A stretch of 64,000 bases of DNA from an uncultured Candidatus Saccharibacteria bacterium (GCA_947304155.1 CAMZAD010000001.1:124001-188000), one strand, 5' to 3'; counted from the first letter of the stretch, positions 19,057 through 28,876 are shown. Made by a program: numbers and translations. The notes: generated by a model from the sequence alone, not told the origin.

Positions 19057-20430
19057 CTATTCATCTTCTGATTTATGGTCTTCATCAAGCGACATAAAGC
19101 GCAAGAGTTCTGGATGGAAGTAGAGCTTAACTTTGCCGATTGGCCCATGACGGTGTTTTGCAATCAAAAGCTCAGTAATATTAGTTGGCTCATAGCCTTC
19201 CTCTTGGTGGTAGTAGTCTACACGGTGCAAGAACATTACAAGGTCAGCATCCTGCTCAATAGAACCAGATTCACGAAGGTCGGACAAAACTGGGCGAGGG
19301 TCATCACGGCCAGTAACGCCACGAGAAAGCTGAGCAAGAGCAATGACCGGAATTTCTAGTTCACGCGCGAGAGTCTTTAAGCCACGGGAAATTTCAGTAA
19401 CCTCTTGAACACGGTTACCAGCATAGCGGTCTGAACCTTGGATGAGCTGCAAGTAGTCTACGATAATTAGGCCGATGTCATGGTCGTGAGCGGCGCGACG
19501 AGCTTTGTTTCGAAGTTCTAGAATCGTCATACTACTAGTATCATCAATGTAAATTGGAATTTGACTCATGTCGCCAAGTGCGTCACCGATTTTACTGAAG
19601 TCTTCGTCTGAAATATTACCAGTGCGGATGTTCCAGTTACTAACGCCGGATGCATCAGAAATCATACGGTCAACGATTTCGTTTTTGGCCATCTCCATTG
19701 AGAAGAATAAGACGCCACGCTTGTTAATATCGGCAATATTATAAGCAAGGTTTTGAGCAAAAGTAGTTTTACCCATTGCTGGACGTGCGCCAACGATGAT
19801 GAGATCGCCAGGCTGGAAGCCAGCGGTTTTCTTGTCAAGATCAACGAAACCAGTTTTTAGGCCACGCAAGGCGCCACGATTTTTATGGAGATTTTCCATA
19901 CGGTCAAAAGCGTCAACAAGTAAGTCACCAAGTGCAGTGTATTCGGTTTTGATAGTTTTGTCTGATACTTCAAAGAGCTCTTTTTCGGCTTCACCAAGCA
20001 AGTCGCCAACAATTTTTCCGCCATCATAAGCGCCCTCAACGATTTTTGCGCCAGCCTTAATTAAGCGACGCCGAACAGAAGCTTGTTCGACAAGGTCTGC
20101 ATAAGATTTTACGTGGGCAGCGGTTGGAACTACGTTGGTGAGTTCAGCGAGATATGATGAGCCACCAATTTCTTTTAACAAATTCTGGTTTCTAAGTTCG
20201 GAAGTTAAAGTTAAAAGGTCGACTGGTTGTGAGCGTTCATAAAGCGTGACGATTGCACGGAAAATAGAAGCATGGCGCTTGTCGTAAAAGTCGGCTGGTT
20301 TGATTCGTTCAAGAATATCAGGAAGTGCGCCGTCATCCAAAAGCAGAGCTCCGATTAGTGAGCGTTCAGCATCAACATCTTGTGGAGTCACTTTTCCAAC
20401 AGTCTCTCGCGCAGTCTTCTCTGTAACCAT
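19057..20430 (-). CDS. dnaB: Replicative DNA helicase DnaB
   Basis: PQDVDAERSLIGALLLD, GARPAMGKTTFAQNLA, LSRGVTGRDDPRPVLSDLRESGSIEQDADLVMFLHR. Confidence 0.97.
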   Translation of the reverse strand: MVTEKTARETVGKVTPQDVDAERSLIGALLLDDGALPDILERIKPADFYDKRHASIFRAIVTLYERSQPVDLLTLTSELRNQNLLKEIGGSSYLAELTNVVPTAAHVKSYADLVEQASVRRRLIKAGAKIVEGAYDGGKIVGDLLGEAEKELFEVSDKTIKTEYTALGDLLVDAFDRMENLHKNRGALRGLKTGFVDLDKKTAGFQPGDLIIVGARPAMGKTTFAQNLAYNIADINKRGVLFFSMEMAKNEIVDRMISDASGVSNWNIRTGNISDEDFSKIGDALGDMSQIPIYIDDTSSMTILELRNKARRAAHDHDIGLIIVDYLQLIQGSDRYAGNRVQEVTEISRGLKTLARELEIPVIALAQLSRGVTGRDDPRPVLSDLRESGSIEQDADLVMFLHRVDYYHQEEGYEPTNITELLIAKHRHGPIGKVKLYFHPELLRFMSLDEDHKSEDE

Positions 20431-21983
20431 TACCTCTCCTTAAACGGGTCATCATCCGCTGTTTGTATACCTTCTCCCATTATATCAGAAAGTGCGGCGA
20501 TTTTTTGCTTCATTTCGCTGCTGATTTTTGGTCTTGGGGTCTTTGAAATAGAGATTGCGTCATCTGGAACGTCTTCATCATTAATGTTGACGATTTCAAC
20601 GCGATAGCCCGGAGCGGACTCTTTGATTACTTCCATATTTTTCTGACTGCGCAAAATATCGTAGTCGGTTTTTCTGGCTGGATAAATTTTAAGTAAGTCT
20701 TCTTCGATTTTGAATGAGGCGTTTTCAATAAATGAGCCTAGGCCGTAGTTGATGGATTTAATGCTGCCAACAAAAGCAGTGAGGTTTAGTTCGCCGGATT
20801 GGATAACGGAGTCAGTGAGTGAAGCAGCTTCAATGTTTACTTCAGGTTTAGTTTCTTCTGGTTTTTTATTTCTAATTTTGGCGAGCTCGGCAGATTTTTT
20901 GAGTCTTTCGCGAATGGCGTCAAATTTATCATTTGACGTTGCTTGAGGCTTTGCGGCAGCTTGGGATGGGTCAGGTTGGGATGAGACCGGGCGAGCAGCG
21001 GGACGGGCGGATGCAAGTTGGACTTGTGGTTGAGGGGCAACCTGGGCTTGTCTTGTATCTAAAAATGCGACGAGCAGTTTTGCCTCAGCAAAAGGATAAG
21101 AAACATCAAATAGTCTCGAAATGAGGTTCAAGGTCTTTGGGGTTGGATTTTCGATAATGCGTTCAATAATGTCGGCTGCGATTGTTTCGGTTGCAGTGCC
21201 GAGATTTAAAAGTTCCTTTAAAATACTAGTCGTCTCGTCAGTGTTTCCCCCTTCGTAGTTTGAAAGGAGGCTTTTGATTTTTTCGTCGGTTGGGAGACCG
21301 AGCGCCTTATCTACGTCATCATTAGTAATGGTCTCGCCTTTTGGCTTAAGACTTGAGATTTGGTCAAGCAAAGAAATTGTGTCGCGGAAAGAACCGCCAC
21401 CACGACGAACAATAATATCAATTGCGGCATCTTCAATGATAATTCCCTCAGATTTGGCAATCTTTGAGATATGTTTTTTCATAGTTTCGGCATCAGCGAG
21501 ACAGAAAGTGAAGACCTGGGCACGTGAAGTAATTGTGACCGGGACTTTTTCGAGGTTAGTCGTAGCGAGGATAAAGACGACATGCTCTGGCGGTTCTTCC
21601 ATAATTTTAAGAAGAGCGTTAAAAGCCGACTTACTAAGCATATGAAATTCGTCGATAATGTAAATCTTATACTTGCCTTCGTTTGGCGCAATCATGGCCT
21701 TTTCGCGAAGGTCACGAATGTTGTCGATGCCGGTATTTGAAGCACCATCGATTTCGATGATATCGACGTAAGAATCTTCTAGTTCATATTTAAAGTGGTT
21801 GATTTCGTGGGCGAAGATGCGGGCGACGGAAGTTTTGCCACAGCCGCGTGGGCCAGTAAAAATGTAGGCATGCGAAATATTGTCAGAGTTAATTTCCTCC
21901 TTCAAAGACTTGATAATCGTATCCTGTCCAATCACGCTGTCGAGCGAAATAGGTCGATACTTACGATATAATGCCTTTCCCAT
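20430..21983 (-). CDS. dnaX: DNA polymerase III subunit gamma/tau, lacking the zinc module
   Basis: YRKYRPISLDSVIGQ, GPRGCGKTSVARIFA, DIIEIDGASNTGIDNIRDL, LLKIMEEPPEHVVFILATT. Confidence 0.95.
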   Translation of the reverse strand: MGKALYRKYRPISLDSVIGQDTIIKSLKEEINSDNISHAYIFTGPRGCGKTSVARIFAHEINHFKYELEDSYVDIIEIDGASNTGIDNIRDLREKAMIAPNEGKYKIYIIDEFHMLSKSAFNALLKIMEEPPEHVVFILATTNLEKVPVTITSRAQVFTFCLADAETMKKHISKIAKSEGIIIEDAAIDIIVRRGGGSFRDTISLLDQISSLKPKGETITNDDVDKALGLPTDEKIKSLLSNYEGGNTDETTSILKELLNLGTATETIAADIIERIIENPTPKTLNLISRLFDVSYPFAEAKLLVAFLDTRQAQVAPQPQVQLASARPAARPVSSQPDPSQAAAKPQATSNDKFDAIRERLKKSAELAKIRNKKPEETKPEVNIEAASLTDSVIQSGELNLTAFVGSIKSINYGLGSFIENASFKIEEDLLKIYPARKTDYDILRSQKNMEVIKESAPGYRVEIVNINDEDVPDDAISISKTPRPKISSEMKQKIAALSDIMGEGIQTADDDPFKER

Positions 21984-22041
21984 TAGATTAATTATAGCAC
22001 AACAAAAAGTTCCCCTTTCGGAGAACTTCTTAGAATCTAGA

Positions 22042-22560
22042 TTAGAGCGCTGCTTCGACGGCTGCCCAGTTTGCGTCGTCGTTGTTTGCAGGAATGACGA
22101 CTGAAACTTGTGAACCTTCTTTCAAGTGGAAGTAAGTTACTGAAGCGTATAAGACTTCGTATTCGCGGCCGTTAACTTCTACGAAATATTTATCATCGTG
22201 GTGAGTAAGGGTGCCAATAACGGTTTTTCTTTCAACTGGACCAATTTGCTTATAGAGGAATTTGCCATCAGGAGTAATTGTAAGCTTCATGATGTCGCCT
22301 TCAACGAGCTTGGACTTAGAAGCGTAGTTTGCAGGAACAGGATAGTTCTTGCCTTCTTGGTCGATCATGATTTGGCCATCGAAGACACCTTCAATAATTT
22401 TACCTTCTGGACCTGAGATTGTAACTTCACGTGGAGCAGTAATAGTATCGCCGTCGCCTAAGATGGAAATCAACAACTCCTTAGCTGCTGCTAAGTTGAT
22501 TTCTGCGTCTTGAATAAGTGCGCGTAATCGTTTTATTTGTTTTTCTGGTAATTCAGACAT
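22042..22560 (-). CDS. Conserved hypothetical protein, beta-rich
   Basis: Long ORF with start MSELPEKQIKRL; TTGACA/TATAAT-like promoter upstream on the minus strand. Confidence 0.6.
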   Translation of the reverse strand: MSELPEKQIKRLRALIQDAEINLAAAKELLISILGDGDTITAPREVTISGPEGKIIEGVFDGQIMIDQEGKNYPVPANYASKSKLVEGDIMKLTITPDGKFLYKQIGPVERKTVIGTLTHHDDKYFVEVNGREYEVLYASVTYFHLKEGSQVSVVIPANNDDANWAAVEAAL

Positions 22561-22714
22561 ACCTCGCATCCTGTCTGTTTAATATATAGTATTAATATTA
22601 TATTATATCGCTGGCCTGCAATTGTCAACAATTTTTCACGAAATTTTTTCCACACGTATAACAGGTTGTAGGTCTTAAATGTTGTAAAAAATACTTATAT
22701 GTTATACTTGAATC

Positions 22715-23146
22715 ATGATAAAGATTATTGCTGGTGGGAAGAAAAGTTCGGGCTGGGTGCTTGAAGCCTGTGCCGAATATGAAAAACGTTTGAAAAAGCC
22801 ATTTGATATCAAATGGGAGATTTTTGAAGAAGAAAAACTCAATAAGATATTGGCAGATTGGAATTTTAAATCAAACGAGGTGGTGATTCTGGCGGATGAA
22901 CGCGGTAAGAATATCTCTTCACCGGAGCTTTCGGATAAACTTTGTAAGATTTTCAATTCAAGTTGCGAGGCAGTAATTATTATTGGTGGGGCTTTTGGTG
23001 TGACCGACGAGGTCCGTCAGAAGGCGGATTTTGTTTGGAGTTTCTCAAGGTTGGTCTTCCCTCACATGCTGATGCGAATTATGATGACGGAGCAAATTTA
23101 CCGTGCACAAGAGATTGCAAATGGCGGTAAATATCATCACGAATAA
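22715..23146 (+). CDS. rlmH: 23S rRNA (pseudouridine1915-N3)-methyltransferase RlmH
   Basis: LADERGKNISSPELSD, IIGGAFGVTDEVR, FSRLVFPHMLMRIMMTEQIYRAQEIANGGKYHHE. Confidence 0.95.
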   Translation: MIKIIAGGKKSSGWVLEACAEYEKRLKKPFDIKWEIFEEEKLNKILADWNFKSNEVVILADERGKNISSPELSDKLCKIFNSSCEAVIIIGGAFGVTDEVRQKADFVWSFSRLVFPHMLMRIMMTEQIYRAQEIANGGKYHHE

Positions 23147-23167
23147 GGTTGGCTGCAAGTATCCGCA

Positions 23168-23195
23168 TTGACTTTCTTATAAAATATGCTATAGT
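23168..23195 (+). promoter_or_regulatory. Sigma70-type promoter of the 23263 ORF
   Basis: TTGACT - 16 bp - TATAGT, extended -10 TGC. Confidence 0.6.
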
Positions 23196-23262
23196 TATAT
23201 TGTAACTATTAAAGGTGTCTTTTTAGATGCTAGTTTGATCCTTAGAATAGGGGGTATTCGAT

Positions 23263-23625
23263 ATGGTGCTTGCAAACAATGATCTTGTAAAAGAGGATAC
23301 GTTCAACGCTCGTTCCGTTAATTGGGCGGAGTTAGTGAACATGGACGTAAATCTCCGTCCCACAGAGTATCGTACGATTAGACTTACGGAGCGCATGGCC
23401 GAGATTGAAATTCTGATTCAGGCCGTGTATGACAAGGGTAACAATTATGAAGCATCCGGCAAGTTTTACGACGATGAGAGGTGGTATCACATCCAAATTT
23501 TTATCTACAAGCCTCAAGAGAGCGCAAGAATTAGATTTATACCAAGACCTATCAGTGTTGTGACGATGTTTGATCAGCCCTATATCGAGCATTGCCGCAA
23601 AAACAGGAAGAAGCCCTCAGATTGA
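23263..23625 (+). CDS. Orphan hypothetical protein (120 aa)
   Basis: ORF with its own promoter and downstream AAGCCCTCAG-att-GAGGGCTTTTTT-type terminator. Confidence 0.55.
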   Translation: MVLANNDLVKEDTFNARSVNWAELVNMDVNLRPTEYRTIRLTERMAEIEILIQAVYDKGNNYEASGKFYDDERWYHIQIFIYKPQESARIRFIPRPISVVTMFDQPYIEHCRKNRKKPSD

Positions 23626-23707
23626 GGGCTCTTTTTTATGCAACAAAAAATCGCCCGAAGGCGACTTTTTGTTATATTACAATTCACTAGTTAGAAGATT
23701 GTTTGAA

Positions 23708-24085
23708 TTAAGCGAGTTCAACAGTAGCACCAGCTTCTTCAAGAGTTTTCTTGAGAGCTTCAGCTTCGTCTTTAGCAACTTTTTCTTTAACGTTTGCAGG
23801 AGCACCGTCAACGATTGCCTTAGCTTCGCCAAGACCGAGACCGGTAGCTTCTTTAACAGCTTTGATAACTGCAATTTTTTGTGCACCAGCGTCTTTGAGG
23901 ACGACAGTGTATTCTGATTTTTCATCAGCAGCAGCTGCACCAGCTTCAGCAGGAGCAGCAGCGACAGCGACAGCAGCAGCAGCTGGTTCGATGCCGTATT
24001 CTTCTTTAAGAGTGTTTTTGAGTTCGTTGACTTCGAGAACGGTAAGGTTTACGAGTTCTTCAGCCAATTTTTTGATATCAGCCAT
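23708..24085 (-). CDS. rplL: 50S ribosomal protein L7/L12
   Basis: [47 protein letters not shown]... Confidence 0.97.
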   Translation of the reverse strand: MADIKKLAEELVNLTVLEVNELKNTLKEEYGIEPAAAAVAVAAAPAEAGAAAADEKSEYTVVLKDAGAQKIAVIKAVKEATGLGLGEAKAIVDGAPANVKEKVAKDEAEALKKTLEEAGATVELA

Positions 24086-24128
24086 GATTAAATTCCTTTA
24101 CTATAAATTATTTAGATTGATTGCCAAA

Positions 24129-24650
24129 TTAAGCGGCTTTGTTTTCCAAACCAGAAACGATTTCTGAGATGCCATTTGCGACACCAGAGATAGAATCGTT
24201 GAGTGGTGAAAGAAGTTGTGCAACAACTTGAGCGATGAGTTCGTTCTTTGATGGAAGTGAAGCAAGAGCTTTAACTTCTGCGTCAGAGAGAGCTGCACCA
24301 GAATCGTTGAAGCCACCTGCGATTTGAAGGATGTCGTGGGTTTTTGCAAACTCAGCGAGAACCTTTGCAGGAGCAACTTCGTCGGTGTCTGAGATAGCGT
24401 AAAGCAATTGGCCAACGAGACCAGTTGTATCGGTATCTTTGTAGACGGCGACTGAGTTCATAGCAACACGGACCAAGCGGTTCTTAACGACCTTGATCTT
24501 TACGCCGTTTTCGCGAGCTTTTTTGCGGAGCTCTTGGAGTTCTGCAACTGTCAAGCCTTGATAACGAGCATAAACGGTCATTTTGCTATTGTTCATGAGC
24601 TCGGTTAAATCAGCAACCAATGTGTTCTTTTTATCCTTTGAGATTGCCAT
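24129..24650 (-). CDS. rplJ: 50S ribosomal protein L10
   Basis: YARYQGLTVAELQELRKKARENGVKIKVVKNRLVRVA; upstream of rplL. Confidence 0.95.
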   Translation of the reverse strand: MAISKDKKNTLVADLTELMNNSKMTVYARYQGLTVAELQELRKKARENGVKIKVVKNRLVRVAMNSVAVYKDTDTTGLVGQLLYAISDTDEVAPAKVLAEFAKTHDILQIAGGFNDSGAALSDAEVKALASLPSKNELIAQVVAQLLSPLNDSISGVANGISEIVSGLENKAA

Positions 24651-24703
24651 AAAAAGTTCCTTTTGGTTGTTAATATTTAAAAACTAGTGAATTGTTAAAA
24701 TTC

Positions 24704-24783
24704 GTTACCAACCCAAATAACTCTAATAAGAATTGTCCTCGGTGGCATTATTAAATCCGAAGATCGCCACTGTCTTTGGTAAC
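24704..24783 (-). promoter_or_regulatory. L10 ribosomal-protein leader (rplJL autoregulatory mRNA element)
   Basis: Minus strand GTTACCAAAGACAGTGGC...GCCACCGAGG...TTGGTAAC: closing stem GTTACCAA/TTGGTAAC, inner stem GTGGC/GCCAC, upstream of rplJ. Confidence 0.8.
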
Positions 24784-24810
24784 TGGGAACATTTTAGCAT
24801 AAAACCAACA

Positions 24811-24840
24811 AAAAAGCAACCCCGAAGGGCTGCTTTTTTT
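24811..24840 (-). terminator. Terminator downstream of rplA
   Basis: AAGCAGCCC-ttcg-GGGTTGCTT hairpin with T-run on minus strand. Confidence 0.75.
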
Positions 24841-24844
24841 AAGA

Positions 24845-25765
24845 TTAGTTGTAAAGGTTTTCAACTGCAATTGATGGACCCATAGTAGTGGTGATGTAAA
24901 CACTCTTTACGAATGAGCCTTTGATTGATGCAGGTTTTTGTGCCTTCAAGCTATCGAAGAAAACGGTTGCATTTTCAAGAAGAGCTTTTTTATCGAAGTT
25001 GGTTTTGCCAAGGCCGATGTGGACGATAGATTGTTTGTCGACACGGTATTCAACTTTACCAGCTTTAGCTTCTTTAACGGCTTTCTCGATATCCATAGTA
25101 ACAGTACCGGCTTTTGGATTTGGCATGAGGCCTTTTGGACCAAGCACGCGAGCGAATTTACCAAGCTTTGGCATGTATGCAGGAGTTGAGATAAGAACGT
25201 CGAAGTTGATTTCACCTTTTTCAAGAGATTTCAAGAATTCTTCATCTTCAGCAATATCTGCGCCAGCTGCTTTTGCTTTCTTTGCTTCATCAAGTGGAGC
25301 GAAGACTGCTACGCGGACAGTTTTACCGTTACCGTTTGGAAGAACGACAGTGGTACGAATGTTTTGGTCTGCTTGACGTGGGTCAACACCGAGGCGAACG
25401 TGTGCTTCGACAGTTGCGTCAAATTTTGCAGGGTTGGTTTTAACAGCGAGTTCAAGAGCTTCTTCAAGAGAGTAAGTCTTGGTGCGATCAATTTGTTTGT
25501 AAGCAGCTTGATATTTCTTGCCGCGGCGTTCCAAGATAGAACGTACTTTTGGAGCAGCACCTTTTGGTTTTTCTGCAGGTGTGTTCTTAGCTTCAGCTTT
25601 GCGAGCTTGGCGCTCTTCTTCAGCTTTCACTTCTTCAACGTGTTTTTTAGATTTTTTACCAGCTTTTGCGAATTTTTCCTCTGCAGGAGCTTCGGTTGCT
25701 GGTTCTGCTGCGACAACTTCCTCAACAGGAGCTTTCTCAGCTTCAAGTTCGGCTTTTTTAGCCAT
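24845..25765 (-). CDS. rplA: 50S ribosomal protein L1 with a long K/E/A-rich N-terminal extension
   Basis: VRLGVDPRQADQNIRTTVVLPNGNGKTVRVAVFA, GLMPNPKAGTVT; start MAKKAELEAEK preceded by AAGGAAT. Confidence 0.93.
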   Translation of the reverse strand: MAKKAELEAEKAPVEEVVAAEPATEAPAEEKFAKAGKKSKKHVEEVKAEEERQARKAEAKNTPAEKPKGAAPKVRSILERRGKKYQAAYKQIDRTKTYSLEEALELAVKTNPAKFDATVEAHVRLGVDPRQADQNIRTTVVLPNGNGKTVRVAVFAPLDEAKKAKAAGADIAEDEEFLKSLEKGEINFDVLISTPAYMPKLGKFARVLGPKGLMPNPKAGTVTMDIEKAVKEAKAGKVEYRVDKQSIVHIGLGKTNFDKKALLENATVFFDSLKAQKPASIKGSFVKSVYITTTMGPSIAVENLYN

Positions 25766-25879
25766 TTGAATTCCTTTCTGTGGTAATAACGAGGCTTCCC
25801 TCTCCCAACAAATTAATTTTAATGTTTGAATTATAGCAGATTTTGATAAAAATTTCAAGGGGTAGCAGGCTTAAGCATG

Positions 25880-25909
25880 AAAAAGCCACGTGAAAACCAC
25901 GTGGCTTTT
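25880..25909 (-). terminator. Terminator downstream of cdsA
   Basis: AAAAGCCACGTG-gttt-CACGTGGCTTTT hairpin. Confidence 0.8.
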
Positions 25910-25925
25910 AAAAAGAAGGGGGTTA

Positions 25926-26663
25926 TTATGGAATATACCTCGTTAAAAAAACGAGGCAGGTAACGGCTGCGATAGAATCAAGACGGTCTAGGAAGCCGCC
26001 ATGTCCGGCCATCAGCTTGTTGGTGAAGCTAAGAAACCTGAAGCCTGGATTTTGGAATGCATCGCCAGAATCTTTAATCTTTAAAGCTCGTTTTACGAAG
26101 CTTTCAAGCCAGTCGCCAAAAATAGCGGCAAAGGGTGCGGCAATTAAGATGACGATGTAGCGATTCGTGGTTTGGAGATGCAGTACGCCGTAAGTAATTA
26201 ACAAAGCGAACTCACAGCTAAATACTCCGCCAACGATACCCTCGTAGGACTTCTTGGGAGAAGTCTTTGGGAATGGTCTGGAACTAAAGAACTGGTCATG
26301 CAAGGCATTTCCAAACAGATAAGCACAGACGTCGGTTGAAATTGCTGCTACGATCGTAATAACGATTTCTTCGTAGCTAAAGAGCAGGCAAATACAGATA
26401 ACCGACAGAATGAGTCCGCCATATAACATTGGCACTGCGACGTCGCCACCACGAATGATTTCGGCTTCACGGATAATCAATGTGATTTCTGCGGCGTAGA
26501 GCTCCATGATTGCGACGAACCATGCAAAGGCAAATAATACACGGAAGATAACTCCGTCTAAAACTGCCAAAGATAGAATCAAAATTACTGTCAATGCCAG
26601 CGCGGTGATGGTGCGCTGTTTGAAATTTTCGGAATGCAAAAAACTATCTTCGTTTCTTCTCAT
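25926..26663 (-). CDS. cdsA: Phosphatidate cytidylyltransferase family protein
   Basis: DVCAYLFGN, PFPKTSPKKSYEGIVGG, SFVKRALKIKDSGD...AGHGGFLDRLDS. Confidence 0.88.
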   Translation of the reverse strand: MRRNEDSFLHSENFKQRTITALALTVILILSLAVLDGVIFRVLFAFAWFVAIMELYAAEITLIIREAEIIRGGDVAVPMLYGGLILSVICICLLFSYEEIVITIVAAISTDVCAYLFGNALHDQFFSSRPFPKTSPKKSYEGIVGGVFSCEFALLITYGVLHLQTTNRYIVILIAAPFAAIFGDWLESFVKRALKIKDSGDAFQNPGFRFLSFTNKLMAGHGGFLDRLDSIAAVTCLVFLTRYIP

Positions 26664-26716
26664 TCTCTTCCCTCCTTTTTAATGTACGCCCCCTTAGATT
26701 TTTATAATTTTATCAC

Positions 26717-26750
26717 AAAAATAACCCCTTGTCAAAAGGGGTTATTTCTT
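26717..26750 (-). terminator. Terminator downstream of rplK
   Basis: AATAACCCCTT-ttgac-AAGGGGTTATT hairpin. Confidence 0.8.
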
Positions 26751-26758
26751 GGTCTAGA

Positions 26759-27184
26759 TTATTCTTCGACGGTTACGCCCATTGAGCGTGCAGTACCGGC
26801 GACAATTTTAACTGCGCCTTCAAGGTCAACTGCGTTGAGTTGGTCTTTTTTGATTTCTGCAATTTTCTCAAGTTGTGCGCGAGTAATTTTACCAACCTTT
26901 TCGGTATTTGGTTTGCCTGAACCTTTTTCGAGTTTAATCTCTTCACGGATTAAATCGTCGACAGGTTGACCGAGGCAGACCCAATCGAAAGTACGATCTT
27001 CGTAGACTTTAATGTGAACGATAACGTTCTTGCCATTAAACTCTTTGGTTTTCTCGTTAAATGGGTTGATAAAGTCCATCATGTTGAGACCCCATTGACC
27101 AAGGGTTGAACCAACTGGAGGACCTGCGGTGGCCTTACCACCAGGGATTCTTAACTTAAGATTCCCAATTACTTGTTTTGCCAT
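26759..27184 (-). CDS. rplK: 50S ribosomal protein L11
   Basis: LRIPGGKATAGPPVGSTLGQWGLNMMDFINPFNEKT. Confidence 0.97.
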   Translation of the reverse strand: MAKQVIGNLKLRIPGGKATAGPPVGSTLGQWGLNMMDFINPFNEKTKEFNGKNVIVHIKVYEDRTFDWVCLGQPVDDLIREEIKLEKGSGKPNTEKVGKITRAQLEKIAEIKKDQLNAVDLEGAVKIVAGTARSMGVTVEE

Positions 27185-27296
27185 AATTTTCCTTTATGGG
27201 AGTTAGAAGCTCTCCCTAACGATTAATTAATCGTGCGTAACGTGTCTTATTATACACTATTTAGTGCTAAAAGTAAAGATAAAAGGCTGCGCTTAA

Positions 27297-27325
27297 TTGA
27301 CTTTTATGACATTTTATGGTATAAA
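27297..27325 (+). promoter_or_regulatory. Sigma70-type promoter of the 27399 ORF
   Basis: TTGACT - 17 bp - TATAAA. Confidence 0.65.
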
Positions 27326-27398
27326 ATATGTAACTGGCAAATATCGCTGCAAAATACTGCGGCAGAGTGCCGTGGTTCATTAAAAGGGAGGAGAAGAA

Positions 27399-27809
27399 AT
27401 GAATACGCCAAGAATAGCTTTTATCAGTCTGTGTCGACGATTTCTTGATGGAGAAGATATCGTCGGACTTTTTAGGGGAGATGCTGGCGAGTTCAAGAGA
27501 GAACTCGAAAATCCCTTGGATTATGTTACATACTTCTCTAGGTATCAGCCTAAGGAGTATGAACTCATCAAAGGAATTTTTCAAGATTTTGGCATAAATC
27601 TTGAGGAAGAGCTCAAGTTATTTCACGGATGGGATTTTTATCTGGTGGGATTTCTTGTTAAAAAACATGATTATATTGACGATTTTGATGATTTACCGCG
27701 CCAAGATAGGACTTTCTGGCTTCAATACTATCTGAAGGATAAGAGAAATGGAGCGAGATGGGAATTACCTGTTTCACTGTATGAAGAAATTCCCGATTTC
27801 TTACCATAA
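27399..27809 (+). CDS. Orphan hypothetical protein (136 aa)
   Basis: ORF with strong SD (GGGAGGAG), own promoter, and AACTCCCTG-gaaaat-CAGGGAGTTTTTTT terminator downstream. Confidence 0.65.
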   Translation: MNTPRIAFISLCRRFLDGEDIVGLFRGDAGEFKRELENPLDYVTYFSRYQPKEYELIKGIFQDFGINLEEELKLFHGWDFYLVGFLVKKHDYIDDFDDLPRQDRTFWLQYYLKDKRNGARWELPVSLYEEIPDFLP

Positions 27810-27911
27810 TCCCCCCTACGAAAAACTCCCTGGAAAATCAGGGAGTTTTTTTATTAACATAATTATATTCAAAAAATCCCCGAGGGCTTCGGGGACTTTT
27901 CGTTTCTAGAA

Positions 27912-28460
27912 TTAATCTATCTTCTTAACTTGAAGAGCGTCGAGCTCGACAGGTGTTTCACGACCGAACATAGAGACGAGAACGCGAAGTTTGCCTTTTG
28001 CTGAGTCGATTTCAGAGATGGTGCCTTCAAAGCCTTTGAATGGACCATCGGTAATTGAGATAACTTCATTGATTTGGTAATTGATAGTATATTTAGGATC
28101 TTCAACACCCATGCGGCGTTTGATTTTAGCAATTTCCTTCTCTGAAACTGGAGTTGGTTGGGTGCCGGTGCCGATGAAGCCGGTGACGCCTGGAGTGTTT
28201 CTGATAATATACCAGGTTTCATCTGAGAGACACATCTCGACAAGGACGTAGCCTTGGAAGATTTTGCGGTCTACGACTTTGCGTTTGCCGTTTTTAATCT
28301 CAATTTGCTTTTCCTTTGGAACAATTGCGCCAAAGATTTTGTTTTGGAATTCTGGTTTTTCAAGACGTTGGTTGATTGAATCTGCAACCTTGTCTTCGTA
28401 GCCACTGTAGGTGCTGATTGCGTACCATGCACGTGAGCCATCGTAACGGTTTACTGCCAT
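27912..28460 (-). CDS. nusG: Transcription termination/antitermination protein NusG
   Basis: RAWYAISTYSGYEDKVADSINQRL, FQGYVLVEM, NTPGVTGFIGTG, GPFKGFEGTI. Confidence 0.96.
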   Translation of the reverse strand: MAVNRYDGSRAWYAISTYSGYEDKVADSINQRLEKPEFQNKIFGAIVPKEKQIEIKNGKRKVVDRKIFQGYVLVEMCLSDETWYIIRNTPGVTGFIGTGTQPTPVSEKEIAKIKRRMGVEDPKYTINYQINEVISITDGPFKGFEGTISEIDSAKGKLRVLVSMFGRETPVELDALQVKKID

Positions 28461-28471
28461 TTTGATCCTTT

Positions 28472-28876
28472 CTATCCTATGATTTTACTAAATATAAAGT
28501 TGAACAAGCCATCTAAAATTGCGACAAGAACGATGAAGAATGCGGCGTAAAGGAAAATTGCGCCAACAAGTTTCCAAGTTGCTTTGCGATTTGGCCAGCG
28601 GACTTGACGAATTTCGAGCCATGAATTGTAAATGTAATTTCCAAATGCGATGAAAGGTTTTGCAATAAAACGGAATGGTGCGGTGATAATGCGAAGAGCC
28701 TTTGGCATTGGCTTTTTGTTTGATTTTTCAGCTTTTGTTTTGACTTTCGAAGTCTCTTTTTGCTCTTTTACGATAGTTTTTGCTATCTTAACAGCTTTTT
28801 TAATATTCTTCGAAGTTGACTGTGGCTTTTCTTCCGACTTTTTGTCGTCAGCCTTAATTCTTGTGACGTGAGCCAT
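28472..28876 (-). CDS. secE: Protein translocase subunit SecE with Lys-rich N-terminal extension
   Basis: SWLEIRQVRWPNRKATWKL + single TM, upstream of nusG. Confidence 0.9.
   Translation of the reverse strand: MAHVTRIKADDKKSEEKPQSTSKNIKKAVKIAKTIVKEQKETSKVKTKAEKSNKKPMPKALRIITAPFRFIAKPFIAFGNYIYNSWLEIRQVRWPNRKATWKLVGAIFLYAAFFIVLVAILDGLFNFIFSKIIG

Noticed and set aside
22620-22670. DnaA-box-like TTTTCCACAC near rlmH suggesting an origin
   Set aside because: Single imperfect match; no cluster of boxes, dnaA or dnaN nearby.
23751-24167. 138-aa plus-strand ORF opposite rplL
   Set aside because: Antisense shadow of the Ala/Glu-rich L7/L12 gene.
24921-25786. Several plus-strand ORFs opposite rplA
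   Set aside because: Antisense shadows of a strongly coding ribosomal protein gene with biased codons.
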